Source: Xaviernesmea oryzae | Lineage (GTDB): Bacteria; Pseudomonadota; Alphaproteobacteria; Rhizobiales; Rhizobiaceae | Direction of reading: 5' to 3' | DNA length: 64,000 bases | NCBI RefSeq assembly: GCF_900177415.1 | Contig: NZ_FXAF01000001.1 | Coordinates: 188,501-252,500 of the forward strand | Part shown: positions 59,150 to 64,000 of the stretch, piece by piece | Position numbering within the stretch: the stretch's first letter is position 1 | Layout of the letters: every line of letters starts with the position of its first letter | The notes under the pieces: generated by a model | Told to the model about the DNA's origin: nothing | Databases searched by the model: none | Seen by the model: only the letters and a program-made list of their open reading frames with translations | Program-made: the position numbers and the translations under genes

Positions 59150-60466
59150 ATGACAGAAACCGCCGCGTCGTCAATAGATCGGCAGGATGTACTGCCCGAT
59201 ATATCCAAGGCGAGCGGCGATGAACACGTCAATGGATGGCGCGTAACGGTGCTGCTTATTACGCTGTTTCTGGTGAGCGCGACCTCCCAGATCGACAGGA
59301 TGCTTCCTTTCGTTCTCGCCGAGTCAATCAAGGAAGACCTCGATCTGAGCGACACCGAGGTGGGCCTGCTCACCGGTATCGCCTTCGCGGTCTGCTACAC
59401 GCTGCTGTCGATGCCGCTCGCCCGCGCCGCCGATCAAGGATCGCCACGCTTCATCCTCGTCTTCTGCATCCTGCTCTGGAGCGCGATGACATTGCTCGGC
59501 GGTCTCGCCATGAGCTTCCTGTTCCTCGCCTTTACCCGCTTCGGCGTCGCGTTCGGCGAGGCCGGCGGGACGCCCTCCAGCCACGCGATCATTGCCCGCA
59601 AGATCCCGCCCGCGCGCCGCGGGCTGGCGCTCGGCATCTTCTCGATGGGCATTCCGCTCGGCACCATGGTGGGTTTCGCCGTTGGCGGCGCAGTCGGCGA
59701 TACGCTCGGCTGGCGTATCGCGCTGGCCGGAGCCGGCGCCATGGGCGTGCTGATCGGTCTGCTGGCCTTCGTTGTCGTCGGTCCGACCCCGCCGCTGAAG
59801 CGCACGGCCGCCAATAGCGAGCAGTTCTTGAAGGCGAGCCTGCGGTTGCTTTCGTCCCCGGCATTCCGTTGGCTGTTCATCGGCTCGGTCGCGCTCGGCT
59901 TCGCCGCAGCGCCCTTCTACGCTTTCGCCGTTCCCTTCCTAATCCGCACCCACGATTTCAGCGCCAGCGAGGCCGGGTTGGCGTTCGGACTGCTGCAGGG
60001 TGCGATGGGGATTTGCGGAACGCTGATCGGCGGGCGCCTGTTTGATCGTGCGGTGCGCTCCGGCACCGGCAGGGTTCTCGGACCGCCCGCGATCCTCTTG
60101 ATGATCGCAAGCCTGACGACGGCGGCGGCGTTGTTCGCACCGGTCGGGTGGCTTTCCATCCTCCTGTTCGTGCCCGGCATGCTGTCCTTCGCGTTTCTGC
60201 TGCCGTGGTGCTTCGGCGCCGCTCACCTGGTGGCAGGCAGGGGCAAGGAGGCGATGGCGACCAGCCTCGCGATGATCGGCTCCGGGCTTCTGGGGCCAGC
60301 GCTTGGTCCTCTCATCGTCGGCATGATCAGCGATGCGGCGACGCTTGCGCAGGTTCCCAATGGTTTGGCTCTCGGTCTGTTGACGGTCCCGGTCGCGGGC
60401 ATCCTGACCGGCCTCGCCATGCTGATCGCAAACCGGCGCATCGCCGTCGCGCTCCGGCGCCAATGA
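59150..60466 (+). CDS. MFS transporter, spinster-like
   Basis: This 438-aa carrier has 12 predicted helices, with the loop between helices 2 and 3 containing LARAADQGSPR. The pattern SATSQIDRMLPFVLAESIKEDLDLSDTEVGLLTG, split over 40-73, is typical of spinster-like MFS proteins. The ATG at 59150 has AGGGAAG upstream; a frame from 59072 overlaps the AraC gene. It may import the substrate of the downstream hydroxylase, which is inference. Confidence 0.9.
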   Translation: MTETAASSIDRQDVLPDISKASGDEHVNGWRVTVLLITLFLVSATSQIDRMLPFVLAESIKEDLDLSDTEVGLLTGIAFAVCYTLLSMPLARAADQGSPRFILVFCILLWSAMTLLGGLAMSFLFLAFTRFGVAFGEAGGTPSSHAIIARKIPPARRGLALGIFSMGIPLGTMVGFAVGGAVGDTLGWRIALAGAGAMGVLIGLLAFVVVGPTPPLKRTAANSEQFLKASLRLLSSPAFRWLFIGSVALGFAAAPFYAFAVPFLIRTHDFSASEAGLAFGLLQGAMGICGTLIGGRLFDRAVRSGTGRVLGPPAILLMIASLTTAAALFAPVGWLSILLFVPGMLSFAFLLPWCFGAAHLVAGRGKEAMATSLAMIGSGLLGPALGPLIVGMISDAATLAQVPNGLALGLLTVPVAGILTGLAMLIANRRIAVALRRQ

Positions 60467-60562
60467 CCGCCGAACGCGGCCACGGCCGCACCCGCAAGCT
60501 TCGCGATTCTTTTTGAGAAGAGAGACTTCCCGCAAAGCGGGTAAGACCCCGGGAGAAACAGC

Positions 60563-61027
60563 ATGGTTGAATTGATGGTCAATGGCACAAGGGTGAGCGT
60601 CGAGACGGATGCCGGCAAGCCACTCCTTTGGGTGCTTCGTGAGGATCTCGATCTGCTCGGCCCGAAATACGGATGCGGCGTTGCCCAATGTGGGGCCTGC
60701 CGCGTCCTCATCGACGGCGAGTCGACCCCCTCCTGCGTGACGCCGATCGATTCCGTCGCGGGCGCGTCGGTGGTGACCGTGGAGGGGCTGGTTCAGGCGG
60801 ACGGCACGCTGTCCCTCGTGCAGCAGGCCTGGATCGACGAGCAGGTGCCGCAATGCGGCTTTTGCCAGCCCGGCTTCATCATCGCCGCCACCGCGCTGCT
60901 GGAGGCGACCCCGCAGCCGACGGACGCCCAAATCGACGAGGCGATCACCAATATCTGCCGTTGCGGCACCTATCCGCGCATCCGCCGCGCGATCCATCGC
61001 GCCGCGACCATGCTGGCCGAGCGCTGA
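60563..61027 (+). CDS. 2Fe-2S subunit of a second isoquinoline 1-oxidoreductase-like enzyme
   Basis: This 154-aa protein has the same cysteine layout as the copy at 48837: Cys38, Cys43, Cys46 and Cys58 (YGCGVAQCGACRVLI), and a second cluster site CGFC and CRCGTYPRIR. It follows the MFS gene by 96 nt and precedes the molybdopterin subunit by 10 nt. AGAAACAGC precedes the ATG. The function is transfer of electrons from the molybdenum site. The substrate is unknown. Confidence 0.9.
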   Translation: MVELMVNGTRVSVETDAGKPLLWVLREDLDLLGPKYGCGVAQCGACRVLIDGESTPSCVTPIDSVAGASVVTVEGLVQADGTLSLVQQAWIDEQVPQCGFCQPGFIIAATALLEATPQPTDAQIDEAITNICRCGTYPRIRRAIHRAATMLAER

Positions 61028-61037
61028 GGAGACAGCC

Positions 61038-63356
61038 ATGCCCCGTTTTCTCTCTCGCCGCGGCTTCCTGATCACCGGCGCGGCTCTTGGTGGCACCGCC
61101 CTTATCGCCGCTGTCGGCGGCGTCGGCTATCTCGCCACCGTCGATGTGGACGGGCTTGACGGCTTCGTCGACGGCGACCGCGCCGTTCTCAATGCTTTCC
61201 TCACCATCCAGGGCGACGGCCGGGTGGTCATCCAGGTCCCTCGCACCGAGATGGGTCAAGGCATCCATACCGGACTTGCCATGGTCGTGGCCGAGGAACT
61301 GGATCTTCCCTTCGACGATCGGATCAGCGTGGCCTTCCCGACCGAGCCGCTCCCGGCCTACGCCAACTGGTTCAATGTGCTTCAGCAGCGCCCGGAAGAG
61401 GCAAGCGGGCCCGCCGTCTGGGTGGGACGGCGCGTACTCGGCCTGCTCGGCTTCATCGCGACCGGCGCGTCGGCTTCCACCATGGCGCTGTGGCATCCCA
61501 TGCGCGTGGCCGGTGCTGCGGCGCGCCAGATGCTGCTTGCCGCCGGATCGGCACGCCTCGGCGTGCCCGCAGCGCAGCTCACGACCGCCGACGGTTTCGT
61601 CCGGCATGAGGCTTCGGGCCGCAGCCTGTTCTATGGCGAGTTGGCCCGCGAGGCCGCTCTCCTGCCGCCACCGGACGACCCTGTATTGAAACCGGCCGCC
61701 GATTGGCGGCTGATCGGCAAATCGCAGCGACGTGTCGACCTGCCCGCCAAGGTCCGGGGCGAGCAGGTGTTCGGCATGGATGTCGTTCTGCCCGACATGC
61801 TCCATGCCTCCATCCGTCATGCGCCGGTGTTCGGTGCGCGGGTCTCCCGGATTGCCAACGAAGCCGAGGTACGAGCTCAGCCCGGCGTCAAGGATGTCGC
61901 GGTCATCGACGGGCGCCAGGTGGCGGTGGTGGCCGATTCCTGGTGGCAGGCCGAACAGGCCGCCTCGCTGCTGGATATCGCCTGGACGCAGACCGAAGCG
62001 GCGGGCGTCACCAGCGCGGAAATGTCCGCACGGCTGAAGACCGCTCTTGGGAGCGCGGAGCCGTACGAGAACATCAACGAGGGCGACGTGGAGGCTGCCA
62101 TCGCCGGCAGCACGTCGCCGATGATCGATGCAACCTACGAGGTGCCGTTCCTGACGCACGCCTGCATGGAGCCGATGAATGCGACCGTGCTCGTCCGGCA
62201 GGACGGGTCGGTTGAGGCCTGGGTGCCGTCTCAGTCGCCCCTGGGGGTACGCACCGGCATAGGCAGAGGAACCGGTTGGGCCGGGTTGGAGCCCACCTCG
62301 ATCACCTGCAACATCACGATGAACGGAGGCGCCTTCGGCCGCCGCAGCGATCTGGACGTCACCGCTCAGGCGGCCTTTCTGGCGGCACGCCACCGGGGGC
62401 GGCCGGTCAAGGTGATCTGGTCGCGAGAGGAGGACATCGGGCGGGGCCTCTACCGCAGCCATGCTGCGGCGCGACTGCGAGCCGCCCTGGGGCCGGACGG
62501 CCTGCCGGTCGCCTACGACGCGCTCGTGGCGGCCCAGTCGATCATCCACTCGGTCGCCGGCCGCAACCTGCCCTTCAATCCCGGCCCCGACGGGGATTCC
62601 CTCTCGGTCGAAGGGTTGGACAAGCTCCATTACACCATCCCCAACCGCCGGGTACGCAGCCAGAACGTGCCCAGTCACATGCCGATCGGCTTCTGGCGGT
62701 CGAACGGCTTCTCGTTCAACACCTTCTTCACGGAGAGTTTCGTCGATGAATGCGCTCTGGCCGCCGGAGCCGATCCGCTGGCCTACCGCCGGACGCTTCT
62801 GCGGGACAGCCCCCGCCACCTCGCGGTGCTGAACCGGGCCGCCGAGCTGGCCGGATGGGGCAGCCCGATGGCGCAGGGACGCGGCCGCGGCATCGCCGTC
62901 GAGGAATGTTATCGAAGCGTGATCGCACAGGTGGCAGAGGTCACCGTCGCCGAAGACGGCGAGATCACCGTCGATCGCGTCTTCGGCGCGATCGACGTCG
63001 GGATGGTGATCAACCCCGACGCCGTCATCGCCCAGATGGAGGGCGGCATCATCTTCGGCGTCACGACCGCGTTGATGAGCGCGATCACGCTCGATGGCGG
63101 CACGGTGACGGAATCGAACTTCCACGATTTCCCGGTCCAACGCATGGCCAATGCGCCGGCAGTCGAGGTCGCGATCGTCGATAGCGGCCTGCCGCCGGGC
63201 GGTGCGGGCGAGCCGGGTATCGTGCCCGTCGCCGCCGCCATAGCCAATGCCATCCATGCCGCCACGGGCCGGCGGATACGCGCGCTGCCGCTGGCCGTCA
63301 CCGAAACCGTCGGTGAGCGCCGAACGCGCACTGTTCTGCGCTCCGCCGCGACATAG
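61038..63356 (+). CDS. Molybdopterin-binding subunit of a second isoquinoline 1-oxidoreductase-like enzyme
   Basis: This 772-aa subunit begins with a twin-arginine signal (SRRGFLITGAALGG). Cofactor blocks include GQGIHTGLAMVVAEEL, NGGAFGRRSDLDVTAQA and the C-terminal GAGEPGIVPVAAAIANA with the catalytic Glu. Unlike the copy at 49299, there is no cytochrome gene behind it in this window; the next gene is a methyltransferase. So its electron acceptor is not evident. Confidence 0.9.
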   Translation: MPRFLSRRGFLITGAALGGTALIAAVGGVGYLATVDVDGLDGFVDGDRAVLNAFLTIQGDGRVVIQVPRTEMGQGIHTGLAMVVAEELDLPFDDRISVAFPTEPLPAYANWFNVLQQRPEEASGPAVWVGRRVLGLLGFIATGASASTMALWHPMRVAGAAARQMLLAAGSARLGVPAAQLTTADGFVRHEASGRSLFYGELAREAALLPPPDDPVLKPAADWRLIGKSQRRVDLPAKVRGEQVFGMDVVLPDMLHASIRHAPVFGARVSRIANEAEVRAQPGVKDVAVIDGRQVAVVADSWWQAEQAASLLDIAWTQTEAAGVTSAEMSARLKTALGSAEPYENINEGDVEAAIAGSTSPMIDATYEVPFLTHACMEPMNATVLVRQDGSVEAWVPSQSPLGVRTGIGRGTGWAGLEPTSITCNITMNGGAFGRRSDLDVTAQAAFLAARHRGRPVKVIWSREEDIGRGLYRSHAAARLRAALGPDGLPVAYDALVAAQSIIHSVAGRNLPFNPGPDGDSLSVEGLDKLHYTIPNRRVRSQNVPSHMPIGFWRSNGFSFNTFFTESFVDECALAAGADPLAYRRTLLRDSPRHLAVLNRAAELAGWGSPMAQGRGRGIAVEECYRSVIAQVAEVTVAEDGEITVDRVFGAIDVGMVINPDAVIAQMEGGIIFGVTTALMSAITLDGGTVTESNFHDFPVQRMANAPAVEVAIVDSGLPPGGAGEPGIVPVAAAIANAIHAATGRRIRALPLAVTETVGERRTRTVLRSAAT

Positions 63357-63519
63357 GACGCATGGGCTCGCGTCGGGTCGCGGAGACTGCCTCGTTCCGG
63401 ATCGCGCGACGGGTTCGAGCCCACCGCACACCGGGTGCCGCGCCGTGCGAGACCTGATGACGCATCACGGCGGCGCAATCGACCGCGCTGGCCAGGAGAC
63501 ATGATCGAGATCGTTTACG

Positions 63520-64000
63520 ATGAAGCAACAGTATATCGCCGAGGTATTCGGTTTCTTTCTGGCCTGGCTCAAGAACCCTCTGCGCGTCGCGGCCGTCGCG
63601 CCATCGGGACGGGCATTGGCGAGCCTTATCACCTCCGAAATCTCGCACGCCACTGGGCCGGTGATCGAACTTGGCCCGGGCACCGGTGCGTTCACCCGCG
63701 CCCTGATCGCCCGCGGCGTCAGACAGGAAGACCTTGCGCTGATCGAGTTCGGACCGGATTTCGCCGCCGCGCTCCATTTCCATTTTCCCGGAGCCCGCAC
63801 GCTCTGCATGGACGCAGCTCGCCTGCGGACGGTCGACGTCTTCGGCGGGAGGCTGGCGGGTGCTGTGGTCAGCGGGCTTCCTTTGCTATCGATGCCGCCA
63901 CGCAAGGTGATCGCGATCCTCACGGGAGCGTTCCGCAGGATGGAGCCGGACGGTGCGCTCTACCAATTCACTTACGGCCCACGCTGTCCGGTTCCACCCA
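63520..64000 (+). CDS. Class I SAM-dependent methyltransferase, PmtA-like (cut by window edge)
   Basis: The first 160 residues are present and the gene continues past the window. It starts MKQQYIAEVFGFFLAWLKNP and has the SAM motif I VIELGPGTGAFT (about 48-59) after the block VAPSGRALASLI. This layout is seen in rhizobial phospholipid N-methyltransferase (PmtA)-like and rRNA adenine dimethylase-related proteins. The ribosome-like caggagac lies before an out-of-frame ATG at 63501, not before 63520, so the start is uncertain. Confidence 0.7.
   Translation, partial: MKQQYIAEVFGFFLAWLKNPLRVAAVAPSGRALASLITSEISHATGPVIELGPGTGAFTRALIARGVRQEDLALIEFGPDFAAALHFHFPGARTLCMDAARLRTVDVFGGRLAGAVVSGLPLLSMPPRKVIAILTGAFRRMEPDGALYQFTYGPRCPVPP

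Overview
The window looks like a chromosomal segment of an alphaproteobacterium of the family Rhizobiaceae; the genus cannot be fixed from the sequence alone. The reasons are high GC with strong third-position GC, the gene sets dapF-mtaB-ftsY-(septation protein A)-(DUF2585) and ffh-chorismate mutase-rpsP-rimM-trmD-rplS, acnA divergent from ccmABCDG, DUF2794 and DUF1223 genes, a single-subunit AcnA and LeuC, and several copies of palindromic intergenic repeats of the RIME type known from rhizobia.

Layout. 1-8.1 kb: a GDSL esterase divergent from a YbbA/YbbP-type ABC pair, a BI-1 family membrane protein, an acetyltransferase, DUF2794, DUF1223 and TauE/SafE genes. 8.2-14.4 kb: acnA divergent from the cytochrome c maturation operon ccmABCDG, with an Irr-like iron motif between them and a RIME element between ccmA and ccmB. 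14.4-19.6 kb (minus strand): dapF-mtaB-ftsY-septation protein A-DUF2585, tightly packed or overlapping. 19.6-20.7 kb: gene-free, with a hairpin-rich unit and a cluster of repeats. 20.7-27.6 kb: a frameshifted metallo-hydrolase, then ffh, chorismate mutase, rpsP, rimM, trmD and rplS, interrupted by an opposite-strand TauE/SafE gene. 27.7-48.5 kb: an amino-acid ABC importer without ATPase, ppk2, leuC, sixA-like, phoX-like, L,D-transpeptidase, an OmpR-type regulator with a cyclic-nucleotide-binding protein, xthA, a LolA-like protein, ftsK, glnK-amtB, tesB, a ubiquinone hydroxylase, Trm112-like, Lon-N domain, thioredoxin-TPR and prolyl-tRNA editing genes. 48.8-52.1 kb: an isoquinoline-oxidoreductase-like molybdenum hydroxylase (2Fe-2S subunit, Moco subunit) with a diheme cytochrome c.

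A tRNA-Gly(GCC) at 52.34 kb marks a change. Beyond it come a possible insertion-sequence end, a LysR fragment, and small regulator/oxidoreductase modules: SDR with LysR, an XRE/MmyB regulator with a frameshifted epimerase-type SDR, another SDR, and AraC with an MFS carrier. A second molybdenum hydroxylase pair follows, then a SAM methyltransferase cut by the window edge. This looks like accessory DNA next to a tRNA.

The main points for a second look are: a perfect 46-bp inverted repeat (RIME-like) lying in frame inside ftsY; a similar element with perfect 50-bp arms inside the ccm operon; the structured unit at 19.76-20.18 kb; two one-base homopolymer frameshifts (20.87 kb and 56.45 kb); an Irr-type motif between acnA and ccmA; two molybdenum hydroxylase pairs of the same type, one with and one without a cytochrome; and the tRNA-Gly-linked accessory region. 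I saw no CRISPR array and no clear anti-phage cassette.
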